A stretch of DNA of 64,000 bases, from assembly GCA_003527225.1 (NCBI GenBank), contig DPXQ01000110.1, positions 1 to 64,000 on the forward strand. Direction: 5' to 3'. A program made the translations under genes and the position numbers. This stretch comes from Rhizobium sp. GTDB taxonomy: Bacteria; Pseudomonadota; Alphaproteobacteria; Rhizobiales; Rhizobiaceae. The stretch's first letter is position 1. The number at the start of each line of letters is the position of its first letter. Of this stretch, positions 51,889-61,450 are shown in pieces. The notes beneath the pieces were generated by a model that searched no databases, was not told the origin of the DNA, and worked only from the letters and a program-made list of their open reading frames with translations.

Positions 51889-54800
51889 CTATTTCAGGGC
51901 CGGTGGAACGACCAGCCGCAGGGGTGGTGTAATCCCTCTTTGCAGCTGAGGTGTCTCCAGACCGGGCTGCAGAACTTGCGGCGGCACGCAACGGTTCTGC
52001 CTGGGATCCCAGCGCATGTTGCGAGGGCAGACGCAGGCCTTTTGTTCCGGATTCCAGATGCGTCCTCCCGTGCAGGCAGGCGGCTGCGGGGCTTGAGGTA
52101 CGACCGTTTCACCGCGCCTTGCACAGGTCAGACTGCCGATCCGCCTGATCTGCCACCCCTGCCGGGTCAGCGCGGCGGCGCGGGCCGGATCGACCTGTTC
52201 CCATCCACGCGGACAGCTCGCCTGGGGTGGACGGGCGCAATAGAGCACCCGGTCGCCACTGCGTCGCGTGACCACCTCCCAGCCTTTCGGAACCCGGTTT
52301 TGGCTCGTATAGGCTTGGTAACCGGACGGGCAGGAGAGCGGGGCAGGTGCGGAGCCGCAGTAGATGGTCTGGCCGGCGCGCGTGACCGGCGCGATGTTCC
52401 AGCCCTGGGCGCGAAGTGCACTCATCCGCGAGGGATCGATCCTTGTTTGGCCGGCAGCGCAGACGGGCGGCGGCACGATGGGCTTCCGGATAGCCACCGT
52501 CGTGCAACGGTTGTCGTTTGCCGCATTGGCGTCGCCGTCACCCCAGGTGACGAAGAGCCTGCGCAAGAGGGCGGTGTCGATCTGACCCGTTACGGTCTGT
52601 CCGGTGCTCTTCTGGTAGTCCGCTATCGCGCCGCGCGTTTTGCCTCCGGCCTGTCCGTCGACCGGGCCTGCCTGGAAGCCGAGCCCGTTGAGCGCATTCT
52701 GGACCGCCATGACCCGCGTGCGCTCGCTCCAGTCGAGGCGGGCGCAATTGCGTGCCGTTCCGGAGGCATTACGGCTCGCGTTGAGGCTTAGCGATAGTGT
52801 GCGCGATTCCCCGGGACGCAACGAGGTCGTCGGGTGACTGCAGAGAAAGTTCCCCCGTGTCTCCCGGCAAGACCAGGGCGAGGGGCCGAATGCGTCGATC
52901 CGTGCGCCACCCGGTTCCATGGTGTCGCTGAGCTGCAAGGGACCCACATAGGTTGTCCGCCCGGCATTGGTCACAGTGATCAGGAAGTCGCAAGGAGCAC
53001 CCGCGACGCAGGCATCGCGCTCGGCGGCTTTGTTCACCGCGAGGTCGGGGGCCAGGACGCTCACCGGCGGGGGAGGGGGAGGGGGCGTCACTGCGGGAGG
53101 TGTCACCGGCCGCGCCGGAGCCTCGGGCTCCTCCGGTTGTACGATCATGATCGTGCTGGTGTGGCGGTCATTCTCCGGCTTGCGGTCCTTCACATTCGCG
53201 TCGGGCCACAGCATCTCCTTGCGGTGCACGATGCGCCGGTGCGGGAAGTCCGCCGGGATGTCGAGCACCAGCGCGATTGCAGCGGCGGCGCCCGGCTTGA
53301 GCGTGATATCCGTGCCGTTGCATTCGTAGCGCCCGGTTCCGGTTATCCGGCAATCAAGGCCGGCGGTCCGGCTCTCGATGCTGCTAATGGTGACGCTTGG
53401 ATCAAGCGTGCCGCGCAGGCCGGCGGCGCCCTTGAACAGTCGGCCGCCCCGGTTCTCGATCCTGACCTCGATGGGACAGGGCTTGCCCAGTTGGCAGGTC
53501 GTCGCGCCCCATGGGGCGAGGTCGGCGGCAAGCACCGGCACGGTGGCGCAGGCAGGGCCATCGGTTGCAGGATCGTCGTCTTCGGTGAAGGTCGCTCCGA
53601 TATACCAGTCGGGCGCCGCCGCGTCCCAATTCATCGTGGCGCAATTCTCGACCGTATCGCCTATGACCGGATCGGGGAGGCGCGTATGGATCGTCGAATC
53701 CTGCGTCGTGCCGGGCGGTAACACCGCCCCGCCGACGTTGCAGGTCACGGTTCCAGGCGCCGCGCTGTCGCATGAGAACGCGCCAGTTACGCCCTCGAGC
53801 GTGGAGCCGGCAGGCAGAACGTCGGTGAACGCCGTGAACCCGATGAACGGCATCGGGCCACTGTTGGTGACGCCGACCGTAAAATCGCAGGCTCCGCCCT
53901 CGTAGCACTCGGCCGGGCCGGTCTTGGCAATCTCCAGATCGAATCCTTCGTTGGCCAGTGTCGGGGCGCAGACGTCATCCGGCCTGTCGGTGCCCCCGGG
54001 CGCGGGATTGTCGTTCGGCGGCATGCCCGCAGCGGCCCAGTTGAAGGCGACGCAATTGAACATCGGGTTCGCGGGGGCGGGATCCGGTACCGCAACGGTC
54101 AGGGTCAGCGTCCGGCTATCGCCGGGATGCAGAGTGTGTGGGCCGCCGTTCAGCGTGCAGTCGATCGGAATGGCGGCAACGCAGGTCCAGTCGGGATTGG
54201 ATCCGACATAGGTGACGCCCGGTTCCGGCGTGTCCTGAACCACCATCTCGCCGGTATAGTCGTCGGGCCCGTCGTTGCTGACAGTGATATTGTAGGTGCA
54301 GTTGCCGCCGGCATTGCAGTGGGCCGGACCTTGCTTGGTGACGAAGAGGTCGAAGAAGCCTGTCCCGTCGAGCACGTTTACTGTGAAACAGGCCTGGTCG
54401 GGATGAACGTCCGCGGCTCCGTCGTTGGCGGTCATTGCTCCCCAATTGATCTCGGCGCAGTTCTCGACCGTTCCGCCAGCGATGCCATCCGGCAACCTTA
54501 TTCCTAGAAGGATGTGTGCCGTCCCGCCGACGGGTAGTGTCATGTCCGGCGTCTGGCAGAGAACATCGCCGCCGCTCGGCGCACAGGTGAACGTACCGGG
54601 GCCGCCGGCGCCGACGACGAACGTTGTCCCGGCCGGCAGCGGATCGCGGACAGCCACCTTGCCGTTGAATTCGCCGGGACCGTGGTTGACGACCTCGACC
54701 AGGAACAGGCAGTCGGCATTCTCGACGCAGTTGACCGATCCGTCCTTGATCATGCCGAGATCAAAACCGTCGCTGACCGGGGTGTCGACGCAATCCTCGT

Positions 54801-57021
54801 CGTTGCTGTCACCTGGGCCGTCGTCGGTGCCCATCTCGAACCAGTCGATGGCGGCGCAATTGTGCACGCTTGGGCCGGGCACATCAGCCGGCAGCAACAG
54901 GTTGATCTCGATGGCCGCGGTCGCGCCGGGCGCCAGCAGTGCATGGGCGTTGGTGATGCAATTGAAGGAGCCCCCGACGGGAACGCAATTCCAGCCGGGA
55001 GAGGTCGAGGCGAGCGTCGCACCCGCCGGCATTGTGTCGGTGATCGCCAGCGGGCCGATATAGGCGATCGCTCCGAGATTGCGGACCCTGACCGTATAGC
55101 GGCACTCAACGCCCTCCTGGCATTGGGCGGGTCCCGTCTTGCGGATTGCAAGGTCGGTGTCGATTGGGAAGGGTGGCGGTAGGAACCATCCGTCGGCCGG
55201 GGGTGGGGCGGGCAGCCAGCCCTCGGGCGGCAACTCCTCGGGCCATCCGGCGATCTCCGGCTCGACCGGAGGCAGCCCTTCGCCTTCGCCCGGCAAGGGC
55301 TGGAAGATCGCGACATCGCCCACCCGGGTCGTGTCGGCATTCAGGGCCGCATCGACCATGAACGCGCCGTCCAGGCCGCTCGCGGAAGTGACGGGACCGG
55401 GCGACGGATAGGGCTGGAAAGCGGTAACAGGCTCGAATGCCTCGTAGGGCCGTGCAGCGCGTCCCTGAATGCCATTCACTGGCGAGGAATCGGTGTGCCC
55501 GTTGGCGCCGGGATCGAAGCAGAGGCCACGCGGCGAGCAAAGGCCATCTCCACTCATCCAGACGAAGGTATCGGGCCGCGCGCCGTCCACCTCCCAGTTC
55601 TCGTCATAGCCGGGACCGAAGGAGACGCCGCCGGCGGAATTTGCACGCATGTAGGGTGGGCCGTCCTCGCTTCGATCGTAATAGCCGACGTCGTAGCGCC
55701 CGGAGCCGCGCCATGAGCCGGCGTCGGTCAATTCGTAGCGCAGGACGCGGGCCTCGTGCGGATAGGCGAAGGCGTCCTTGGCGGCGAGGCCGAGATTGCG
55801 CACACCGCCGCGCTCGGCGACCAGCATGACGGTCTGATCGCGGTTAGCCGGGAATGCGATATCGGAGACCGGGTGGCTGCGACCCGCCCGGGCGATGGCC
55901 TCAGGCGAGCGGAAGAAATCGGGCAGGAGGAATTCGCGGCGCAGGCTGCCGAGGTCGAAGCTTCCATCGGCGCCGACAGCGATGGACCACACTGCATTGC
56001 GCCGATCGTCCTCGTCGGAGCTGCCATAATCGGGATTGCCGAAGCCCTGGCTGCTCCAGGTGGCATAGTAAAGCCGGCTTTGCCCGTTCGCCGGATCGAG
56101 ACGGACGCCGAGACCCCAGACACGGCGTCGGAAATCGGCGAAATTCCAGCAGGACGGCGTACGGGAAAAATCGCCGCTCTCGCAGTCGGCAACGCGCGCC
56201 GCGGTGGCCGGGTCGAAGCGAACCTCCGGCAACGAACGGAATTCTCCCGTTGGCACGTCGAGGAACGCAGTACGTCCGGCGGCGCCGTGGTCGAACGTGC
56301 CCAGATCCGCACCGTCCGCAAGGCGGAGCCTGTGGATCATGCCGGTCTCGAGGTCGGAGACATAGAACTGCCGGTTTCGTGCGTCGAAAGCGATGTTGCC
56401 GAGCGCGGCGCCGGAGTTCGCGCGACCCTCAAGGGCGACTTGCGCGAAGACCTGCGGCCGGTAGCCGTTTGCCGCCGCCAGTTTCCAGACTGTACCAGGG
56501 CCGCCATTCGCGCCCCACATGCCGGGCATCCAGTCGGAATTGTCGGCATTCCGGTGCAGGCCGAAGGCAGATGTGGCCGTCAGATAGATATTTGGCGGCG
56601 CTGCGTCGTCGAGCGCTACGCCGAAGACCTGGCCGACCTCGCCCGCGGTGGCAGCCATGCGCTGGACCTCGTTTAACCAGCGCGCACCGACCGGCGGCCC
56701 GCCCGGCTGGCGCAGGTTGAGGATGCTGGCGACGGCCCCGTCGGGGTCGATGACCCTGTGGCCGGCTTGCTCGGTCGCGCCCGAGAAGCGCGTGACGATG
56801 GCCTCGCCCGGTTGCAGCGCTTCTTGCGCACCGGCCTGGAATGAAAGCCCCAGCGTAGCGCAACAGAAGGCAATAGTCGCGATGAAGCGGGGAACCTGCC
56901 TCGACAGCGGCACGTTAGTGCGTTCCGCTGCTGTCGGGACGCGCTGATTGCGAAAATGGAGGTTACGGAAACGCATCCGGTGGAAACCGTCGAATGCTCC
57001 TGACAATCTGTTCGCTGCCAT
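51889..57021 (-). CDS. Giant secreted DUF11-repeat protein with an embedded peptidoglycan-binding domain
   Basis: About 1,710 residues. A signal region ends near residue 65 (LGLSFQAGAQ). Residues about 70-560 look like a beta-propeller (GNIAFDARNRQFYVSDLETG). A proline-rich linker (LPPEGWLPAPPPADGWFLPP) leads to six DUF11-type beta-sandwich repeats of 110-135 residues, each opening with a paired-Cys motif such as TGPAQCQEGVEC, GPAHCNAGGNC or TGPAECYEGGAC, and most closing with NCA-x-x-(D/N)W, which suggests disulfides. The sixth repeat is interrupted by a PG_binding_1 domain (AVQNALNGLGFQAGPVDGQA, GAIADYQKSTGQTVTGQID). Cys-rich modules follow (CPSGYQAY, CPRGWEQVDPARAAALTRQG, CVCPRNMRWDPRQNRCV). 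ATG 57021 is preferred to 57036 because GGAGGAG precedes it. Probably a wall-bound surface or adhesion protein. Confidence 0.85.
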   Translation of the reverse strand: MAANRLSGAFDGFHRMRFRNLHFRNQRVPTAAERTNVPLSRQVPRFIATIAFCCATLGLSFQAGAQEALQPGEAIVTRFSGATEQAGHRVIDPDGAVASILNLRQPGGPPVGARWLNEVQRMAATAGEVGQVFGVALDDAAPPNIYLTATSAFGLHRNADNSDWMPGMWGANGGPGTVWKLAAANGYRPQVFAQVALEGRANSGAALGNIAFDARNRQFYVSDLETGMIHRLRLADGADLGTFDHGAAGRTAFLDVPTGEFRSLPEVRFDPATAARVADCESGDFSRTPSCWNFADFRRRVWGLGVRLDPANGQSRLYYATWSSQGFGNPDYGSSDEDDRRNAVWSIAVGADGSFDLGSLRREFLLPDFFRSPEAIARAGRSHPVSDIAFPANRDQTVMLVAERGGVRNLGLAAKDAFAYPHEARVLRYELTDAGSWRGSGRYDVGYYDRSEDGPPYMRANSAGGVSFGPGYDENWEVDGARPDTFVWMSGDGLCSPRGLCFDPGANGHTDSSPVNGIQGRAARPYEAFEPVTAFQPYPSPGPVTSASGLDGAFMVDAALNADTTRVGDVAIFQPLPGEGEGLPPVEPEIAGWPEELPPEGWLPAPPPADGWFLPPPFPIDTDLAIRKTGPAQCQEGVECRYTVRVRNLGAIAYIGPLAITDTMPAGATLASTSPGWNCVPVGGSFNCITNAHALLAPGATAAIEINLLLPADVPGPSVHNCAAIDWFEMGTDDGPGDSNDEDCVDTPVSDGFDLGMIKDGSVNCVENADCLFLVEVVNHGPGEFNGKVAVRDPLPAGTTFVVGAGGPGTFTCAPSGGDVLCQTPDMTLPVGGTAHILLGIRLPDGIAGGTVENCAEINWGAMTANDGAADVHPDQACFTVNVLDGTGFFDLFVTKQGPAHCNAGGNCTYNITVSNDGPDDYTGEMVVQDTPEPGVTYVGSNPDWTCVAAIPIDCTLNGGPHTLHPGDSRTLTLTVAVPDPAPANPMFNCVAFNWAAAGMPPNDNPAPGGTDRPDDVCAPTLANEGFDLEIAKTGPAECYEGGACDFTVGVTNSGPMPFIGFTAFTDVLPAGSTLEGVTGAFSCDSAAPGTVTCNVGGAVLPPGTTQDSTIHTRLPDPVIGDTVENCATMNWDAAAPDWYIGATFTEDDDPATDGPACATVPVLAADLAPWGATTCQLGKPCPIEVRIENRGGRLFKGAAGLRGTLDPSVTISSIESRTAGLDCRITGTGRYECNGTDITLKPGAAAAIALVLDIPADFPHRRIVHRKEMLWPDANVKDRKPENDRHTSTIMIVQPEEPEAPARPVTPPAVTPPPPPPPVSVLAPDLAVNKAAERDACVAGAPCDFLITVTNAGRTTYVGPLQLSDTMEPGGARIDAFGPSPWSCRETRGNFLCSHPTTSLRPGESRTLSLSLNASRNASGTARNCARLDWSERTRVMAVQNALNGLGFQAGPVDGQAGGKTRGAIADYQKSTGQTVTGQIDTALLRRLFVTWGDGDANAANDNRCTTVAIRKPIVPPPVCAAGQTRIDPSRMSALRAQGWNIAPVTRAGQTIYCGSAPAPLSCPSGYQAYTSQNRVPKGWEVVTRRSGDRVLYCARPPQASCPRGWEQVDPARAAALTRQGWQIRRIGSLTCARRGETVVPQAPQPPACTGGRIWNPEQKACVCPRNMRWDPRQNRCVPPQVLQPGLETPQLQRGITPPLRLVVPPALK

Positions 57022-57295
57022 TTGCCACTCCTCCATCTGGCATCAAGAGCGAGCGTAGGCTACATCAAGTCTCTCACTTTCCCGGCTGCATTTTCATATC
57101 AATATTCCACTCACGCCTCGCTCCTTAGTGAAGACTACAGGACTCAGGCTCGTGGCGTTTTGATACAAGTCAAACCGGTGATCTGGGTTTCTTGTTCCCC
57201 GCAGTCTTCTGGCGAGCCTTGGACACGCCTGGAATCGGCGTCAATATTGGTCAATCTCATTTGCCTCGACGGAGGTGTCTGGCCCTGACGCCGCT

Positions 57296-59362
57296 CTATT
57301 TCCACATCGTGCGCATGCGCGCGCCAACATCAATACGGATCTGGCGGGCGCTGCGCTCACACGCGGCTGCCGGAACTGTGGGCCATGTCGCCGTTTCGAA
57401 GAACTGCAGGAGCGTCGCGGGGATAAACCGGGTTCTCGACGCATACACGTGGCGGTCGCCTTGCGGGTTCTGCCCATGCGTGAAGAAGCGTTGCGGCGTG
57501 ATCAGCGTCAGGCTGTCCTTTGCCCGCGTCATTCCGACATAGAGCAACCGGCGCTCCTCCTCGATCTCGTGCGTGGTCCCTGTTCCAAGATCGGACGGGA
57601 TACAGCCATCGACGACGTTCAGCATGAACACCGAGCGCCATTCCTGCCCCTTGGCCGAATGGATGGTCGACAGAATCAGGTAGTCCTCGTCCAGGTTCGG
57701 CACCCCGGCCTGGTCACTGGTGGCATCCGGCGGATCGAGCGTCAGCTCGGTCAGGAAGCGTTCCCGGCTCGGATAGCCGCTTGCGATCTGCTCGAGCTGC
57801 AGGAGGTCGGCCTTGCGGGTCTCGGCGTCCTCATGGATGCGATCGAGATGCGGCTCGTACCAGTTGCGCGCCTGCGCCATCTCCAGCGGCCAACCGGTCT
57901 CCGCCTTGCGCAAACCCTCGAGCAGCTGAACGAAGGACGTCCAGTCTGGTCCGGTTTTCGGGGGAGGTGGGATTTCCGCGAGCGCCAGCAAGGGCTCGGG
58001 ATTGGCGGCGATTGCATCGAGGATCTTGCCGGCCGTCTGAGGTCCGATGCCCGGCAGCATCTGTAACAGGCGGAACCCCGCAACCCGGTCGCGCGGGTTC
58101 TGGGCGAAGCGCAGCACCGCCAGCATGTCCTTCACATGCGCGCTGTCGAGGAATTTCAATCCCCCGAACTTGACGAAGGGGATGTTGCGGCGAGTGAGTT
58201 CCACTTCAAGCGGCCCGCTGTGATTGGAGGAGCGAAACAGCACGGATTGCTGTTTCAGAGCCATTCCCGTCTCGCGGTTGGCCAGCACCTGGCTGACGAT
58301 ATAGCTTGCCTGGTCGGCCTCGTCCTTTACCGCCACGAGTTTCGGCCGTTCCGCCGACTGCCGCTCCGTCCAGAGGTTCTTGGTGAACCGTTCGCGCGCG
58401 AGATCGATCACGCCGTTTGCGGCGGCAAGAATGGTCTGCGTCGAGCGATAGTTGCGGTCGAGCGTGATGACATCGGCCGGCGGCGAGAATTCCTGCGGGA
58501 AATCGAGAATGTTGCGGACGGTAGCTGCCCGGAACGAATAAATCGACTGTGCATCGTCGCCCACAACCGTCAGGCCGCGGCCACCCGGTTTCAGCGCCAT
58601 CAGCACCGAGGACTGAAGCCTGTTGGTGTCCTGGTACTCGTCAACCAGTACATGGTCGAAACGGTTGCCGATGTCGTCGGCGAGATCCGGGTCGCTCACC
58701 ATCTGCGCCCAGTAGAGCAGCAGATCGTCGTAATCGAGCACGTTTTGGGTCTGCTTTGCCTCGACATAGGCGGCGAACAGCTCTTTCAGCTGCTCCTCCC
58801 AGCCTGAGACCCAGGGGTAATGGCTCCTCAGAACCTCCCCCAATGGCGTCTCGGAATTGACTGCGCGCGAATAGATCGACAGACAGGTCCCCTTGGTCGG
58901 AAACCGGCTCTCTGTCCTGGAGTATCCAAGTTCATGGCGCACCAGGTTCATCAGGTCGGCGCTGTCCTCGCGATCGTGGATCGTGAAATCCACGTTCAGC
59001 CCGATCTGCTCGGCATACATCCGAAGCAGACGTGCCCCGATGCCATGGAACGTCCCCGCCCAGGCCAGCGCATCGGTCAGGATGCCGGAGTTGGCGCCGA
59101 TCACCTGCTTGCAGATGCGCTCGACACGCCGCGACATCTCGGATGCCGCGCGCCGCGAAAACGTCATCAACAGGATCCGTCGCGGATCGGCGCCGTTGAC
59201 GATCAGATGCGCGACCCGGTGGGCGAGCGTGTTTGTCTTGCCGGACCCGGCGCCGGCGATGATCAGCAATGGACCGGCGGTCTTGCCCTCGGCAAGTCCG
59301 ATACCGTGTTCCACGGCGCTGCGCTGCCGTTCGTTCAATTTATCCAGATAGGCAGCCGCCAT
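57296..59362 (-). CDS. UvrD/Rep-family DNA helicase (SF1A)
   Basis: Protein of 688 residues. Helicase motifs are in order: Q-motif LNERQRSAVEHG, Walker A IIAGAGSGKTNTLAHRVA, Ia LMTFSRRAASEM, Walker B VLVDEYQDTN, III VVGDDAQSIYSFRAA, IV LDRNYRSTQTIL, V STIHSAKGQEWRSV, VI YVGMTRAKDSL. It translocates 3'-5' on single-stranded DNA and unwinds duplex. It is slightly shorter than UvrD and lacks its C-terminal Tudor-like part. A LexA box lies 128 bp upstream, so it is likely DNA-damage inducible. Such extra copies are common on rhizobial plasmids. Confidence 0.93.
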   Translation of the reverse strand: MAAAYLDKLNERQRSAVEHGIGLAEGKTAGPLLIIAGAGSGKTNTLAHRVAHLIVNGADPRRILLMTFSRRAASEMSRRVERICKQVIGANSGILTDALAWAGTFHGIGARLLRMYAEQIGLNVDFTIHDREDSADLMNLVRHELGYSRTESRFPTKGTCLSIYSRAVNSETPLGEVLRSHYPWVSGWEEQLKELFAAYVEAKQTQNVLDYDDLLLYWAQMVSDPDLADDIGNRFDHVLVDEYQDTNRLQSSVLMALKPGGRGLTVVGDDAQSIYSFRAATVRNILDFPQEFSPPADVITLDRNYRSTQTILAAANGVIDLARERFTKNLWTERQSAERPKLVAVKDEADQASYIVSQVLANRETGMALKQQSVLFRSSNHSGPLEVELTRRNIPFVKFGGLKFLDSAHVKDMLAVLRFAQNPRDRVAGFRLLQMLPGIGPQTAGKILDAIAANPEPLLALAEIPPPPKTGPDWTSFVQLLEGLRKAETGWPLEMAQARNWYEPHLDRIHEDAETRKADLLQLEQIASGYPSRERFLTELTLDPPDATSDQAGVPNLDEDYLILSTIHSAKGQEWRSVFMLNVVDGCIPSDLGTGTTHEIEEERRLLYVGMTRAKDSLTLITPQRFFTHGQNPQGDRHVYASRTRFIPATLLQFFETATWPTVPAAACERSARQIRIDVGARMRTMWK

Positions 59363-59489
59363 GCCTTGATCCCCAATAAGTGCCTGTTTGTTCTATCTGA
59401 TCCGCGAACCGCGGACATCAATTGCCGCGTCCGTTGGACAATCCTCGCCATGCCGCCCCTCGGAAACAGGTGATGCATATACGCGTCAA

Positions 59490-59504
59490 GAACAAATAAC
59501 GAAC
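59490..59504. promoter_or_regulatory. LexA (SOS) box, alphaproteobacterial type
   Basis: GAAC-AAATAAC-GAAC fits the GAAC-N7-GAAC (GTTC-N7-GTTC) direct repeat bound by alphaproteobacterial LexA. It lies upstream of the minus-strand helicase gene, and no other convincing gene start is nearer. Confidence 0.6.
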
Positions 59505-60034
59505 ATAACAGTCCGAACAAGTGTTGAATAGCCCTCGATTGACAGATGCCGCCCATGAATGACGCCGCGCGGATCCGGCATTTGCCAGGTCTCAGGCTTT
59601 CATCCAGCCTCTCGAAGGCGGGCTCACCTATGGATGCCGCTGCCTTGCTGTCAGAAGGATGCGATCAGCCGCAACTTCCTTTCGACCCACGGACCAGAGT
59701 CTATCCCGAAATGCTGGCCGACGGCCAGGTTCGCGGCAGCAAGCATTGTTTCCCTCGATCGGAGTTTTCCTTTGTCCCGCAAGGTCGGGCTGGGCATGCG
59801 CGATCGTGCGGCGCGCAGGGCGAGATGCCGTGAAAGCTCCAAACAAGCGGCACCGAGCCCCTCTCTCTCGTCTGGTTTCCCTGATCCAACCTCGTCCTTC
59901 ACGATCAACCCATGAAGGGTCCGCTAGCGAGCTGCGGCCCTGCAGCTTCGCTTCCAGGTGATCGCGGTCGTGGCCGGACGAAACGGGCGCCGTCGAGCGG
60001 GGATCGGCCCCGCTACTCGAAGGAGCCAAAAGCA
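59505..60034. other. Intergenic region without a supported gene
   Basis: About 530 bp between the LexA box and the small ORF at 60035. A plus-strand frame from 59555 (93 codons, MNDAARIRHLPGLRLSSSLS) is open, but I recognise no family and see no strong ribosome site. Confidence 0.4.
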
Positions 60035-60217
60035 ATGTCGCATGATCTTAGCCTCGCACGGGACCACGCATATGATCTTGCCCGGATACTGATGGTTCCG
60101 GTCATCCTCTTCGAGGTCGAGGGACAAATCGGCATCATGCCTTCCGCCGAGTATGACGGTGACGAGGACGCCGTCATTCACGAATACGATCCATTCGATC
60201 CCGGTCCGGCTCGCTGA
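60035..60217 (+). CDS. Small conserved plasmid-type protein (hypothetical)
   Basis: An ORF of 60 codons from ATG 60035 with AAGGAG 8-9 nt upstream. The sequence MSHDLSLARDHAYDLARILM then VPVILFEVEGQIGIMPSAEY is acidic and compact, with no membrane segment. It leads a set of genes (toprim-like, DUF1419, methylase) typical of rhizobial plasmids and integrative elements. Function unknown. Confidence 0.7.
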   Translation: MSHDLSLARDHAYDLARILMVPVILFEVEGQIGIMPSAEYDGDEDAVIHEYDPFDPGPAR

Positions 60218-60235
60218 GCCGGATCCTGTGTGCCG

Positions 60236-60257
60236 CTTGCGCCCGCAAGGGCGCAAG
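60236..60257. terminator. Perfect hairpin after the small plasmid gene
   Basis: CTTGCGCCC-GCAA-GGGCGCAAG, a 9 bp perfect stem with a four-base loop, 18 bases after the stop at 60217. There is no T-run, so its terminating strength is uncertain. Confidence 0.5.
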
Positions 60258-60380
60258 GGAGGCTTCGCCGCGGCCGCCCCGCGTTGATACCACAGCTTGT
60301 CATCCGCGCCCTTGCGCCCTTCGGTCTTCGCGGCAGGGTGCGCGGGGAGGTCTCAAGCAGAAGAGGTATGGAGAGACGGT

Positions 60381-61316
60381 ATGGAGAAGATCGAAATCGA
60401 GGCATTACGAGCGCGCGTCGGCTGTGCCGCCGTGCTGGAGCATGAGGGTTTTGCAATCGATCTCAAGGAGAGCACGCGCCGGGCGATGAAGTTCCGCCGA
60501 ACCGACGACATCATCATCGTCATTCACGAGGGCAAGGGATGGTTCGATGCGCGTTCAGATGCCAAGGGCGATGTCTTCGCGCTGGTCGAGTTTATCGCCG
60601 GCGGCGGATTTGCAGAAGCGCTGGTCTATGTTGCCGCCCTCACCGCCTACCGACCGGCATTGCCCGCATGGCAGCGGCCATCTCGCCGCGCGGCAATATC
60701 CGCTTCAGTCGCGGAGCGCTGGGAGCAACGCAAGCGGCCATGGCGGGCTTCTTCTGCCTGGAGCTATCTGACGCAGAGCCGGTCCATTCCATCGATCGTG
60801 GTTCGCTCTGCGATCGAGAGCGACCTGCTGCGCGAGGGACCCCGTGGCAGCATGTGGGCCAAGCATGTCGATGCCGATGGCGCTGTGATCGGCTGGGAGG
60901 AACGCGGACCGGACTGGCGGGGCTTTGCAGCTGGCGGGACCAAGGAGCTGTTTCGCTTCGGTGACGCTTGCGCATGGCGGATATGTGTGACCGAGGCGGC
61001 GATAGACGCGATGAGCCTGGCGGCGATCGAGGGTACGCGAGAGGGGACGCTTTATGTCAGCACTGGCGGTGGATGGTCGCCTTCGACGGCAGCCGCGATT
61101 CTGGCGCTTGGAACGCGCAAGGGTTCGCACCTCGTCGCGGCAACAGATGTTGATCCGCAGGGTGAGGTCTTTGCCCGACGTATCCGGAAGACGGCCGTGG
61201 AAACGGGATCGGATTTCTCCAGACTGAAACCGGGCAGGAAGGACTGGAACGAAGAACTGAAGGAAAGAGGGGAGAAAGGGAAACTGCCGCATGCGCGCCA
61301 GCCGATTCAAGGGTGA
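60381..61316 (+). CDS. DUF3991/toprim-domain protein of mobile elements
   Basis: Protein of 311 residues. The N-terminal part (LRARVGCAAVLEHEGFAIDL, FRRTDDIIIVIHEGKGWFDA, GDVFALVEFI) resembles the zinc-ribbon-less DUF3991 region of primase-like proteins. The C-terminal half has the toprim features VTEAAIDAMSLAAIEGT and LVAATDVDPQGEVFARRI (acidic D-x-D motif). These proteins are encoded on conjugative plasmids and ICEs of alphaproteobacteria and may act in priming after transfer. The start MEKIEIEALR at 60381 is chosen over an upstream GTG-type frame. Confidence 0.8.
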   Translation: MEKIEIEALRARVGCAAVLEHEGFAIDLKESTRRAMKFRRTDDIIIVIHEGKGWFDARSDAKGDVFALVEFIAGGGFAEALVYVAALTAYRPALPAWQRPSRRAAISASVAERWEQRKRPWRASSAWSYLTQSRSIPSIVVRSAIESDLLREGPRGSMWAKHVDADGAVIGWEERGPDWRGFAAGGTKELFRFGDACAWRICVTEAAIDAMSLAAIEGTREGTLYVSTGGGWSPSTAAAILALGTRKGSHLVAATDVDPQGEVFARRIRKTAVETGSDFSRLKPGRKDWNEELKERGEKGKLPHARQPIQG

Positions 61317-61450
61317 AGCTCCGCCCGCCCGGATAGGCGGCCCTTGATCCGGCAGAACGCGAGGCGGCGGCGGCGGAAGGGTGATCAAAAGTCCGAGGAA
61401 GGAAGCAGAAGCTGTCCCGACTTCGGCCAGAACCCCCGAAGGAGCAACCA

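Noticed and set aside
59335..59556. A minus-strand fragment resembling the start of a Vsr-type mismatch endonuclease
   Set aside because: Only about ten residues are suggestive (RQLMSAVRG), there is no catalytic part, and the frame overlaps the helicase start.
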